DNA from: Stramenopiles sp. TOSAG23-6 | Taxonomy: Eukaryota > Sar | Length of the DNA: 23,040 nucleotides | Direction: 5' to 3' | NCBI GenBank assembly: GCA_900128565.1 | Contig: LT636010.1 | Location: forward strand, 1 to 23,040 | Shown: piece by piece, positions 10,701 to 19,229 of the stretch | Layout of the letters: each line of letters begins with the position of its first letter | Numbering within the stretch: position 1 is the stretch's first letter | Position numbers and translations under genes: made by a program | The notes under the pieces: generated by a model | What the model was told of the DNA's origin: nothing | The model's input: only the letters and a program-made list of their open reading frames with translations | Databases searched by the model: none

Positions 10701-10879
10701 TCGAGCACCTGTGAACGTATAGTGTCCTGCTCATCATGACGGCTCATTGTAGAAATCGACGCTCTTTGGAATTGGTAAGTGGACTCTCGGACGCGCAAAG
10801 ACTCTGCACTAATGACGAGATAAATCAAGAAGACTCCACTAAAAGTATTGCTCGCATGTCTCATTTGATAGTAAATCAT
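4757..10879 (-). CDS. Large secreted or membrane protein with CX9C array, long amphipathic helix and Tyr-rich tail
   Basis: One uninterrupted 2,040-residue frame from ATG 10879, with no introner. I do not recognise the family. Residues 1-28 look like a signal peptide (hydrophobic FSGVFLIYLVISAES). Cysteines at about 401, 411, 421 and 431 form three consecutive CX9C spacings, like a CHCH helical hairpin. Two hydrophobic stretches (about 682-700 and 708-725) precede a roughly 110-residue Ile/Leu/Lys/Glu amphipathic helix (about 730-840). A second coiled coil spans about 925-1010. Residues about 1185-1405 show a pattern (HWFELSW, VTRMRLRVF, MWLEVDFP, SPFGWRSVEVWG) suggestive of a galactose-binding/F5-8C-like sandwich with a Cys-rich insertion. 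Many N-X-S/T sites follow. The C-terminus has a Leu/Thr/His helical stretch (LTHSLTRALTHTLTPTL), a CX2C-X6-CX2C cluster and YYADYYSDYYSDYF. A surface or extracellular role is inferred from the signal peptide only. Divergent from the ABCA gene. Confidence 0.8.
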   Translation of the reverse strand: MIYYQMRHASNTFSGVFLIYLVISAESLRVRESTYQFQRASISTMSRHDEQDTIRSQVLESANFRVHFSQDGGPFFNGTWPIINEADWESVRDLLELTTQLECVKKVQNNTFPSKVVYDPNSLKFTTSQKKAGHPRFSPIMGRRDIIGRWFRTLPLTSNDSKIIEDKNSKNHKAMESILTVRLLLSNLVFGIEQLVGGRIPRSIIPSCRLIFRSLNDVNVVNEETGKKNIWGQGLLDIDGNSFIGKISFSPHEVPLNAAEFIIVNPNVHNPKVAASAAEKAANSVRRKNESTKSKNSPTTIKNVVAAANHNPTNGTIHNTIKDLSRDNTTINGGRVETLQNSLVRTNSTDIVENLIGPITAEDVLARANAESSVIFLESASATAAYDAAYAFFREEDPNGCIVETAAFKSCFKAANDLGNCSIEQAQYMACKKRGIVGTEQYNLSRKPATRPGEFSPSDVFSFKSTSRSTSTMKQRQEKAKLLAQYCAEKSKSEAKSVKSSENDNVKAVISKEEYAREVSYYENTINGLLKSTDPAKGEYGKRSTSFLEIGSEMSTLTSSSTGPMKYGVNQMPIFYSQDRTTRSHGLPKSDSNIETDPFLSVVNYAKKRRYNRIVPALSLMESDSRAGEEPLDVYGKKYTKSVLNQGDCPTNGGVVLPGFGLPAMLPFPKPPLPFGFDMSSLLGLIVLCVIAMTAPQLIMQMIEKAAKVMLEVIPVVLNLVLNIGIPDVTDIMALINKMKQEIMDKIARMKAEIQLQIAQQLLKIEQMKLAIEFTIKQLEQIKIQIKLEIEAAIQLAREMRLAAIRLAKEIKLAIELEMKRIKLQIEMDMKRLKMEQLLNLLGPLELKCSNFEKIKPLAITNGVPMNLTMAAVMATTKACLPEFGMLPKLEGLKMNFNKCLTSVLKPTSGASLKEKQKCLSIQREMGQLNARKLAIETRLEASTVPELQAKVKSLKDDLKEKETEKQEVEKNVAAQIANTAEKTNEKIEALEKERDALKENLQEQFNELATLMAKVKGEEPPKGELVPLLPEEAPPFPSPNVTAIKAMQPPPFNVTVDWEALISVAATVTASSSGSGITSPQLNNILQVARMANVLSSEIGTKKEHKLTKDTKWFDSEATGGMNLGHNKLIKFWHGMRKLYGVGGPMDIHVPELLRQFLHSKDTFWEMLDNFNTPAKLAVGIEKMMDHGSRKPAVYGWIAAATKPPHWFELSWTKPQNVTRMRLRVFRPPDKTRLPQKQLENSATKSIVAEWTKKVNELDKKRKNCTSKCMLTKAKSIKVKGTQSKAAWKAGLCLEKCSKKANDDIAVLSTEYKKIPNTRKFGRKIADAHHIIERSASLKGKTWEKVTEIKVREFDKMWLEVDFPKAKRGTSRIRIRTLKAESPFGWRSVEVWGMRNIVVGSSIGNWTELSKNTAFGTGRGYGDPQFIRFREANAKLLSAAKRNGYHQDRYFGDDGGEKLFASNNFNNLHNITETTNITHLYTSTGNNGTEYILQNKSRSSASASMFAKEYVKSIQNRFERHDLPISSFSANASARWQEIQRSKLRKYQQTKLKHLLNLHSQGRLHEASHFANNSKALHEGYFNAIDNIFANAKQQGKESIDTSLEEDYGNRLGGEKGKVVTDLLQKHRNITYSTALKDLGTSFIEEKNLHLAKAQSYAMRNILEKLTKLEENQRNILDSDVSSWFNVNSDTNGEDSKVSTINGDDRNGKAFSFLEWNDRLHHKYNIPKFKNVQPNRKKDDVIGHEIMTHAEIDTILIQLEERNNMAKGSSKRRIRNFATLSSDIVTERDAKSSASIKHLSDKLDRTFTKYTEKALQNIKNKNEQNTDLSFANSENNIRSGGRQLLMVEKSEAVCLSATCKPMLKELVHKLTTMLGGIVSESLINTITPNLLATVTSKIRLPLTNFLSNRIAYGLGHSLSQSLSYSIPKIINQMLPNALHSSMTITLTHSLTRALTHTLTPTLLYTLGSNATEKHYCYLCQKEQKFCDKCHHSQRRMYTTMHYSNYYADYYSDYYSDYFAQLRERKEMLKKEEFNSHPLP

Positions 10880-11137
10880 TAGAAAACAAAGATCACTAAA
10901 ATTAGAAATGAAAACATGAATGAACTGCTGCTGTCACGCTGTTTGTTCTTCTTTCACTTGAATGTGATTGCTCCTCTGAACTTCGTGTACCGGGTAACAT
11001 TTTTTTTGAAAAATTCAACTCGCAACTCGCTCTACAAAAAGACAGCGGAGAGAGAGAGTTTGTTTCTCTCTAATTCTCTGAACTGTGTTGACAGGAGGAC
11101 AGTTTTTGTTTTCACGTGTGTTATATTAATAGATTAT
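10880..11137. promoter_or_regulatory. Head-to-head intergenic region (large gene / ABCA)
   Basis: 258 bp lie between the two start codons, so it should hold both promoters. It contains GTACCGGGTAAC (10987-10998), a GA/CT inverted repeat (GAGAGAGAG then TTTCTCTC, about 11048-11060) and a palindromic CACGTG (11113-11118). The ABCA frame stays open back to ATG 10916, but those 74 codons do not resemble ABCA proteins and would leave only 36 bp between genes. Confidence 0.5.
10987..10998 (+). promoter_or_regulatory. Shared promoter 12-mer GTACCGGGTAAC, copy 1
   Basis: Identical to the 12-mer at 19093-19104. Each copy lies about 125-140 bp upstream of the plus-strand ATG of a head-to-head pair, in the same orientation, and each is followed by a T-run. 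GC-rich for this window. Function inferred only. Confidence 0.3.
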
Positions 11138-14100
11138 ATGAAGATGAAAGGGGCAAAGGGGCAATTAGAACTTGTTGATGTAGGAGTCTCTATTCCTTTC
11201 GAAAAGGCTGCTGGTCCTGAAAAGCATTTCAAACCTTCCGAAACCTCACGTTTAGCTTGTTGCACACAGTTATCTGCATTATTAGCCAAAAATAAAACGC
11301 AGCAGTGTCGTCATAAGCTTTCCACCACATGTGAACTCTTATGCCCATTGTTTTGGATTGCTTTATTTGGTTTTGTTTATTTACAGTTTGAATTCAAGAC
11401 TACATGTGAATATATTCCTTTAGGAAGGTCAAATGATGACATTTTTGTCGTGTCCGGGACACCCTATTCGGATGATCACTGGGCATCTCACGAAGAAAAA
11501 AAGCAAAACATTAACTTACAATTATTTTTGATGAGAGCACGAAAATGGAAAATTGCTTTATACCCAGACTCAGCTGATTTGCGAAAATTTGTCGATCGAG
11601 TAGATAAGATTGTACCCGGTATAAATCCAGCTGAAATATTTTCCGAAAGTCAGATGAAGAATACGCCAGATTTAAAGTATTTCTCTATGCCAAAGTTTTC
11701 TGATTTAGTCGTATACAAGAAAGATGAAAATGCACTGCACGATTATATAGGCCAAGCTAGTTATGATTCTCTCGATAAAATCGTATTTGCAGTTGCTTTT
11801 GAGAAGACTGGCTTCCAAGATAATATTTGGGAATATACCATTCGTAACAATCAAACATTGGCTGCGAGCCCCGACATTGGCCAAACTGATATGACAATTC
11901 GCAATGGAAAAGGATGGGTACAGGATTGGGGTAATGACAATTCTGTTGAAGGTCAATCAGCAAGGTATGTAAGAGGATATGCTGATGAGATTACTCGAGC
12001 AGAAGGTTTCGATAACAAAAATGATGACAACCACAATAATAACTACTGTACGTTTTCATCATGAATTTCAATTTTTTTTTTTTTGGTTTCATACGAAATT
12101 TTGTACCTAACAATTTTTTTTTGAAATATTTTTTCAAAAGACATGTGATCATCAAACAGGACATCCAAAAGATTTTCCAAAGTCACAGGAAGTACATTGG
12201 GGTAGTGTACCAAACTTTGCAGGAATACAACTATTACTCGATAGAGCTATTATAAATACGCCGTCTACGACATTGTCATCTGCACAAAATTTCTACAAAG
12301 CAATCGCACCTAATCATTTTCAGTGGAGTGATCACAACGCTCTTCGTAGTGCAGCCTGGGAAAGAACATCTAATTTATTTAAGAATCTTTCGTGGTGTCA
12401 TTTTGGAAACTTTATAGACAAAACTGTTCGTCCTCTTATTTATGGATTAGATGAATCAGGACGCAAAAAATTTATTGAAACTGTATTTGCATTTGAAAAG
12501 TCACATATAATGGCACCACAATCAATTACACTTGCTAATTTTCCAGAACCTCGTTTTAGATCAAATATTTTCTTTGAACAAAAAACCATCTTGAATATGA
12601 TGAGTATTTTTTTCGTTTTTGCATTTTGTGTTCCAGTAAAACATCTGCTGAATAAGATTGTTTATGAACATGTATGTTTTCAGGAACAATTTTAAATTTA
12701 AATTTAAATTTATTTATATTTTTATAAAAATTTTGTACCTAACAAAAAAACAAAAAAAAATGAAAATGAAAATATTTTCCTAAAATACATGAGTCTGGAA
12801 TAAAAGAAGGTATGAAAATGATGGGGATGAATGAATTTGCATTAGTCACATCATGGTTAATAACGTATGGTTCACAAATTATATTAACTATGCTTATGGT
12901 TAGCGTCGCAGTGAAAATGACAATGTTTGCAAATTCTTCGATTATCTGTCTGTTTGGATTCTTCTCTTGCTTCTCTTTTTCAGTAATTTCATTTTGTTAT
13001 ATGATGAGTGGATTTTTTTCAAAGGCGACGACCGCAGGAGTTATAGGTGCACTCGCATTTTTTTGTTCATTTTTCGTTTATTTTGCAGTGAATAGTGATT
13101 CTCCCGAAGTCACAGTCCGGATGATCTCTTTCTCTGGAACTGCTTCATTTGCTATGGGTCTTGACACAATCGCGCTATTTGAAAAAAGTGAAATTGGCAT
13201 GACATCTGAAACGTTTGATAGCGTTGGGTTGAACGGTTTAAGTTTAATGGAATTTTGTATACATATGCTTATAGACAGTGCACTATATATTTTAATTGGA
13301 TTTTACGTAGACAAAGTTGTACCAAAAGAAAGGATGATTTCTTTACATCCTTTATTTTTTATCTTACCATCGTTTTGGTGTCCAAGAAGGTGCACATCGT
13401 CAAAAACGCAGTATCAACAAAACGATCGAGTGGGTAACTATTTTGGTGAAGTTGGGGAAGACAATCAAGATAAAGATCCTCATTTTGAACCACTTGCACC
13501 TTTACAAATGAAACAACTTGAAAATCAAAGATGTTTGCAAATTGATAATCTTCGGAAAGAATTTCACACAGCTGATGGAACAAAAAAAGTTGCTGTTGCT
13601 GGTCTAAATGCCGCAATGTTTGAGGGACAAATTTATGTATTACTCGGTCATAATGGTGCTGGGAAGACGACAACGATATCCATGCTCTGTGGGTTGATTT
13701 CTCCTTCTGGTGGCTCAGCTACTGTATTTGGTTATAATGTTCAATCAGAAATGCATAAAATCCGTCAAATGATTGGAGTGTGTCCTCAGCACAACGTATT
13801 GTACGCAGATCTAACTTGTATGGAACACCTGATGCTATACTCGCGAATAAAACTTATACCTTCTTCAAAGCGCAAGGCACAATGTCAACAGCTATTGAAA
13901 GATGTCGGTCTTTCTGAAAAGACAAATATGTTAACACCAACTCTCTCTGGTGGTCAGAAACGTAAATTGTGTCTTGCGATTGCTTTGTGTGGTGATTCGA
14001 AAGTATTATTTCTAGATGAGCCGACCTCTGGTATGGACGTTTTTGCTCAACGTTCAACCTGGAATCTTCTACAAAAAGCAAAAGCCAGTCGTATAATTAT

Positions 14101-17100
14101 TCTGACTACACATTCTATGGAAGAAGCTGATGTGTTGGGTGATCGAATCGGAATTATGGCAAATGGTAAAATGGTGTGCAGTGGATCACCTTTATTTCTG
14201 AAAAATCTGTACGGAGTTGGTTATTGTCTTACTTGTACACGAGCACCTGATGCTATTGCTGGAGGCACTGAAGATGTTGCGCTAGAACAAGCGATTATGG
14301 GACTCATTCCTTCTGCGAAGAAGCTGTCGGAACATGGTAAAGAACTGTCGTATCAGTTACCTCTCGCATCAGCTTCATCATTCGAAAGATTATTTGAAGA
14401 TCTTGGAAAGTTAAGTGATCAAGGAACTCTAGACTCGTTTAATGTTTCAGTAACTACAATGCAAGAGGTATTTCTTCGATCAGCAATTGAAGCTGAGAGA
14501 AGTGTCGCACAAAAAAAAGCAGACGAAGATTTGAAACGAAAATGTTCAATGAGAAAAGAATCATTTCGAGGCTTGTCTTTGGAAGCGAAAGAAAACGAAG
14601 AGAAGAATGCAAACGCTGAAGAAAAGTCACGAATTCAACGTCAAAGGACTTTGATGGGTGAAGAGGCCGAAAAAGCTCTTAACAATCGCCTCAAGCGATT
14701 GAATCGAAGTATGATATGTGTACATTTTGTGGCTCTTTTAGCAAAACGATGGCATAATGTTAAACGTGATTTTAAAGCAGTTTTGTTTCAGGTTATTGTA
14801 CCTATATTTGCACTGTTTATTGGTATTTACTTTGTGTCAAATGTAACAACGGAATACAATGCAATAGTACCAAATACAGCCAAGTTTAATGAGAAATTGA
14901 AGGCTCCGTATTCACACAATACGAGACTTCCATTTACAATGATAAACCCTTCACCAAAAGTGAATGAACTGATTTCTAGTGTCAAATCCAGAAAAGATTA
15001 TCAAATCTCAGGTTCTGATTTTGATGCAATTTCTGTTATTACAAAATACGATGGTCAGTATTGCCATAATGAAGACATTAAAGAAACTGATGAGTGGTAT
15101 GCCACAAATATGCCTGGTAAAGATCCCTGTGACCCAAATACAGCTCGAACTATGATTTTTCCCGGAGTTTGTGCGACATGTCAGCAAGCTAATCTTGATT
15201 GTAAAGGTTTGGTGAAGGGAAGTATTTGTTACCCAAAATCTCAAAGTCAGATACAATCGATTGGTGCCATGGGATATACTGATTTAGAGCTATTGCACAT
15301 TGTGCAATCTGGCTGCAAGGATAAAGCTGTGGGTGACTCTTGTAAGTTCACTTTAGAACAAGACATTAATAAATTTGATCCTTATACAAAGAGTCAGTTG
15401 ATAAGTGCTGCTCGATACTCAGTACTCGAAAATAAGAGAAAACTGAAAACTATTTCTAAAAATGAAAAAATCGAAATGCAGAGAATAGCTTTTTGTGCAA
15501 TGAATAAGCGAGTAATTGAGACTTCAAAATTAGATGCTTCTTCTGTGTATAGCGCTATGATGTTTCACGGTGACACAGATATAGTTGATGGGCGTTTTCA
15601 TGCTTCCCTTCAATTTAATCAAACAGCACCACATGGTCCTGTCCTAATGCAAAATATATTGAACACGGCCATTTTACGGCGGACTTTACAATCTACCACT
15701 GCTTCAATACAGGTGACAAATCATCCGCTACCACCTACAGCATCTGAAATTGCATTCAGTACTCAAGTCGCTGGTTTCATGGTCGTGTTTATTGTTGGCA
15801 TTGCGTGGGCTTTTATTCCAGCTGCTGCGGCTGAATTTATCGTTCACGAAAGATATCACGGTGTTAAACATCAGCAATTAGTTTCAGGTGTCTCATTGAC
15901 TGCTTATTGGTTATCAAATTTTTTCTGGGATTCTATTCAATATACTATTCCTGCTGGTGCTGGTGTCGCGATATTTTTATATTGGGATATTGATGTATAC
16001 ACTCGATCATCGGGTAATAATTTCATGTGTTGTGTCACTTTAATTGCCACATACGGGCCTGCAGCTATAGGTCATGCGTACTTACTCAGTCGTCTTTTCG
16101 AGAAACCGGCAAAGGCTGTAAATTCCATTCTTGTCATGAATGTTCTCCTTGTTATTGTAATTATCGCTATATTCGTTGCACAAACAGTTAATGCGTCGTC
16201 TTGTAATATTGCATCTAATTTGAGACGACTGTTTTTAACTTTTCCAGGATACGCATTCGTTGATGGCCTTTTAAGACTATCATTATCAAGTATCATGATG
16301 ACATGTGATGAGCGCCACAATCCTCTTGTAATGCCACCCCGTCTCGCTGAAGGACAATTTCCTGATGCATTTCAAATGAAAATTACTGGCGATTCTATAA
16401 TGTATATGGGAGTTTGTAGTCTTTTATATCCGATTCTGTGCATACTTATTGAACTCTTTTATAGTGTTCCAACTTTACGAAAACTATTTTGTGGTTGCTT
16501 TGAACCTAGCACAACTGATAAATTATGTTATGATGACGATGACGTAGGTACTGAGGTGAAGAATATGAAGAAAAATGCAAATGTATCATTGGCTGAATCG
16601 ATGGTTGAGGTACGCGGTCTTCGAAAAGTATATAATGTAAAGAAAGCTTCAGGTGGAAGAAGTGTCAAAGCTGCAGTCAAGGATATGTGGTTTCGAATTC
16701 CACAAGGTGAATGTTTTGGTCTTCTTGGTGTAAATGGTGCAGGCAAATCAACTACTTTTAAGATGCTCAGTGGTGATGTGTTACCATCCAGTGGCACTGC
16801 GCGTCTTGGTGGCCGTGATGTCATGTCTGAGCAAGTTGCCGTTCGTCGGCTAATTGGATATTGCCCTCAGCATAATGCATTATTACCACGACTTACTGTA
16901 ATTGAGCATTTATATTTATTTGCAAGGATCAAAGGTGTAACGAATGGAATTGATTTGGTTGTTAAAAATCTATTAAAATCTATGGATTTAGTTGAATTTA
17001 CTCATAAACGCTCATCGTCTCTTTCAGGGGGTAATAAGCGAAAGTTATGTGTTGCCATTGCACTTATTGGAAATCCTCCTGTTATTTTCCTGGATGAACC

Positions 17101-17974
17101 TTCGGCAGGTATGGATCCTGTAGCAAAACGATTCATGTGGGATTTAATTTCGAAAATGTCAACGGAAAATTCTGAAGCTTCACAGAAGCTTACGATAATT
17201 CTCACTACACACTCTATGGAAGAATGTTCAGCACTCTGTACTCGCATTGGTATAATGGTTGATGGTCGTTTGCAGTGTTTAGGATCTGAGCAGCATTTGA
17301 AAAACAGATTTGGTCAAGGATATCAATTGGATATTAAGTTGAAGGAACCTACAACAGAAGAGATAAATAACATTCTAGATACTATTCGAAAGACAATAAA
17401 TCCAGCGGGACATATTTTATCGAAAGATATAGATAAAGCATGTAGCGCACTGGGTGATATTGGTAGAAGTGTTCAGTTGATGCCTGATGATGTTAATGCC
17501 AAACCTAAAAGATCGAAAACATCTAATAATTCCGAGGCTAATGATAACAAGACAGCTGGAAGTTCATGGTTATTGAAAGAAGCTCTCACGAAAGAAGGAT
17601 TCTTAGAGGCTACTTCATTCGCTAGGTGGTGGTTACGTACGGATTGGACGTTTGCCGTATCGACTTGGGTATCACAGGAACTCTCGTCTACTACAGATTT
17701 ACAAGAGCAACATGGAGGAACTATTCGATATGCTGTGGATGGGATGCCTAAATCGAATGATGCACAGGACACTCAAGGTGCTCAACATGCGGCAAGCACT
17801 AGCGATGGTAGTAGACGGGTTAGTCTTGCGCGAATGTTTGGTATGATGGAAAGTGCTAAGCAAAAACTTTTCGTTGAAGAATATGCACTTGGGCAGACTA
17901 GTCTTGAACAAATTTTTATTTCTTTTGCCAAGAAGCAAGAAAATGATGCAGGTAATGTAAAAGGCTTCAAATAG
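11138..17974 (+). CDS. ABCA-class full-length ABC transporter, three exons
   Basis: Exons are 11138-12047, 12145-12671 and 12791-17974, giving 2,206 residues, close to animal ABCA1 (about 2,260). Layout is TMD1-NBD1-TMD2-NBD2. TM1 is near LLCPLFWIALFGFVYL, followed by a large extracytosolic loop; EHESGIKEGMKMMGM is the conserved ABCA coupling segment, rebuilt across introner 4. NBD1: Walker A GHNGAGKT (765-772), LSGGQ (864-868), Walker B LFLDEP (D888, E889), H-loop His920. NBD2: GVNGAGKS (1792-1799), signature LSGGN (1890-1894, Gln replaced by Asn), Walker B FLDEP (D1914, E1915), His1953. The tail YALGQTSLEQIFISFAK matches the ABCA C-terminal motif. The family moves or flops lipids across membranes; substrate and membrane are unknown here. 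ATG 11138 is chosen over 10916 because only the former gives an ABCA-like N-terminus. Both introners sit in the first quarter; the last exon is 5.2 kb without one. Confidence 0.93.
12048..12144 (+). mobile_element. Introner copy 3 (intron, 97 bp) in ABCA gene
   Basis: Begins GTACGTTTTCATC after AACTACT and ends CAAAAGACAT before GTGATCATC. Core TTCATACGAAATTTTGTACC, CTAAC at 12107-12111. Removal gives AAC TAC TGT GAT CAT in frame. The left exon ends ACT instead of AT, so this copy alone limits the cut to positions around the shared TGT. Confidence 0.9.
12672..12790 (+). mobile_element. Introner copy 4 (intron, 119 bp) in ABCA gene
   Basis: Begins GTATGTTTTCAG after TATGAACAT and ends CTAAAATACAT before GAGTCTGGA. 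Boundaries share ACATG. The palindrome is eroded to TTTATAAAAATTTTGTACC but CTAAC (12739-12743) is kept. Contains an AAATTT tandem run. Removal restores VYEHESGIKEGMKMMGM, a conserved ABCA segment. Confidence 0.92.
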
Positions 17975-18313
17975 ATGTTTTTATTATTTATATTTAGTAC
18001 CTCACTGGTACGATATTAATTTTAAAAATAAATTTGACTCCATTACTTTTATGCATTTGTTAAATTTTCTCAATGATGTAATATTTTTCAATTGATTTTA
18101 AAAAATACTTCAAATTCTTCGAAACTAATTCTTCCATCCACTTTCGACTAAAGATACGACACGAAATATAATATAATTACTCCTGTGAAGAAACAAAAAA
18201 AGAAATTTGTTTTCTACGTATAATAATTCATTTTGGAGACCTTACTACAATTTAAGTAAAATAATGTTTTTATATCATTTTAAAAATTGAAAATATTCAA
18301 AGTATTTTTTTAT
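17975..18313. other. Convergent intergenic region (ABCA / Sel1-MYND)
   Basis: 339 bp between two stop codons. It holds a small perfect inverted repeat GTACC-TCACT-GGTAC (17997-18011) 22 bp after the ABCA stop and an AATAAA (18027-18032), possibly the ABCA poly(A) signal. No open frame or RNA gene is recognisable. Confidence 0.5.
17997..18011 (+). repeat. Small inverted repeat downstream of ABCA
   Basis: GTACC and GGTAC arms of 5 bp around a 5-nt loop, 22 bp after the ABCA TAG. Could be a 3'-end structure, but it is short enough to be chance. Confidence 0.35.
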
Positions 18314-18316
18314 TCA
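18309..18316 (-). promoter_or_regulatory. AATAAA overlapping the Sel1-MYND stop codon
   Basis: The minus strand reads TGAATAAA, identical to the PPR-like gene's stop context. Confidence 0.35.
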
Positions 18317-18976
18317 TTTTATTGATAATTTTAAAAAATTCCTACAATATTTTTTTATCAGTGTATTACTTTTTGAGTAGCAACACTCTTTTTTGTGTGT
18401 ACTCTTCCAATGTGTTTTTTGACACTTCTTTGAACAATACCACACACATTTACACGCATTACAAAAGTATAATTCAGTAATTTTGTCAACTTTACCACAA
18501 TTCACACATTTTGAGTTGTCATATTCCAGTATCTCGTTTTTTAGTGTCTCATCTGTTGTATCTGTTATCTGTTTTTTTGCTTTCCTCATCCACTTTGCTC
18601 CTGCTTTATAACATTTAGTGACACCCAGACCCTGCAAATAAAATAAACCAAGATTACACTGTGCTTTCACGCAGCCTTGTTTTGCAGCTTTTGTATACCA
18701 TTCAGCAGCAGTTTTATAACATTTAGTTACACCGTGACCTTTTTCATAACATACACCAAGATTATACTGTGCGTGCGTAAAGCCTTGTTTTGCAGCTTTT
18801 GTAAACCATTCAGCAGCAGTTTTATGACATTTAGTAACTCCATGACCTGTATAATACCATAAACCAAGATTAAACTGTGCTTCCATTCGGCCTTGATTTG
18901 CATCTTTTGTAAGCTCCTCAGCGGTTGGCGCATAAACATCACCATGAACACCACCAAAAAATTTCAGTCCTTCCAT
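18314..18976 (-). CDS. Sel1-repeat protein with C-terminal MYND zinc finger
   Basis: 220 residues from ATG 18976. Three Sel1-like repeats of 36 residues (about 16-135) carry the pattern AQFNLGLWYYTGHGVTK...AAEWFTKAAKQG. They are followed by a MYND finger, Cys157 to Cys198, with CVNC, CNAC, CSKKC and HKKEC as the zinc ligands. Sel1 repeats form alpha-solenoid scaffolds and MYND fingers bind proline-rich peptides, so an adaptor role is likely but the partner is unknown. The frame stays open upstream to a TGA and could use the GTG at 19069 (31 more codons, no in-frame ATG). Either translation starts at 18976 or a 5' exon or leader supplies the start. Repeats are also nearly identical as DNA. Head-to-head with mS33. 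Confidence 0.85.
   Translation of the reverse strand: MEGLKFFGGVHGDVYAPTAEELTKDANQGRMEAQFNLGLWYYTGHGVTKCHKTAAEWFTKAAKQGFTHAQYNLGVCYEKGHGVTKCYKTAAEWYTKAAKQGCVKAQCNLGLFYLQGLGVTKCYKAGAKWMRKAKKQITDTTDETLKNEILEYDNSKCVNCGKVDKITELYFCNACKCVWYCSKKCQKTHWKSTHKKECCYSKSNTLIKKYCRNFLKLSIK
18590..18930 (-). repeat. 108-bp tandem repeats encoding Sel1 units
   Basis: Matching segments recur every 108 bp; for example TTCAGCAGCAG occurs at 18701 and 18809. About three units, the outer ones more diverged, which suggests recent internal duplication of the 36-residue unit. Confidence 0.75.
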
Positions 18977-19229
18977 GTGGCATTCAGTAGCACACCCGTA
19001 TGTAAAACGTATCCTAGGTCCTACTTCAGATTCGCGTTTAGTACTGTCGTACTGTCTTCTTCTTGGCACAGGTCCGATCTGAGCCGATTTCGAGTACCGG
19101 GTAACTCAATTTTTCTAACACGTGCCGCTACTGTTCTCCCCTTGTGACAATATTTTGTTGTAAGTGTACTAATTAGCTACATTAATAATCAACACAAGTA
19201 CATACATTTACGTGTTATACTTGAGAAAG
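18977..19229. promoter_or_regulatory. Head-to-head intergenic region (Sel1-MYND / mS33)
   Basis: 253 bp between the chosen ATGs. It contains the 12-mer GTACCGGGTAAC (19093-19104) and CACGTG (19118-19123), both also present in the 10880-11137 region. The left part (18977-19069) may be coding for the Sel1-MYND protein if it starts farther upstream. Confidence 0.45.
19093..19104 (+). promoter_or_regulatory. Shared promoter 12-mer GTACCGGGTAAC, copy 2
   Basis: Identical to 10987-10998; ends 125 bp upstream of the mS33 ATG and 13 bp before a CACGTG palindrome. Confidence 0.3.

Noticed and set aside
10916-11137. 74-codon N-terminal extension of the ABCA frame from ATG 10916
   Set aside because: The translation does not resemble ABCA N-termini and would leave only 36 bp between two divergent start codons; ATG 11138 gives the expected start.
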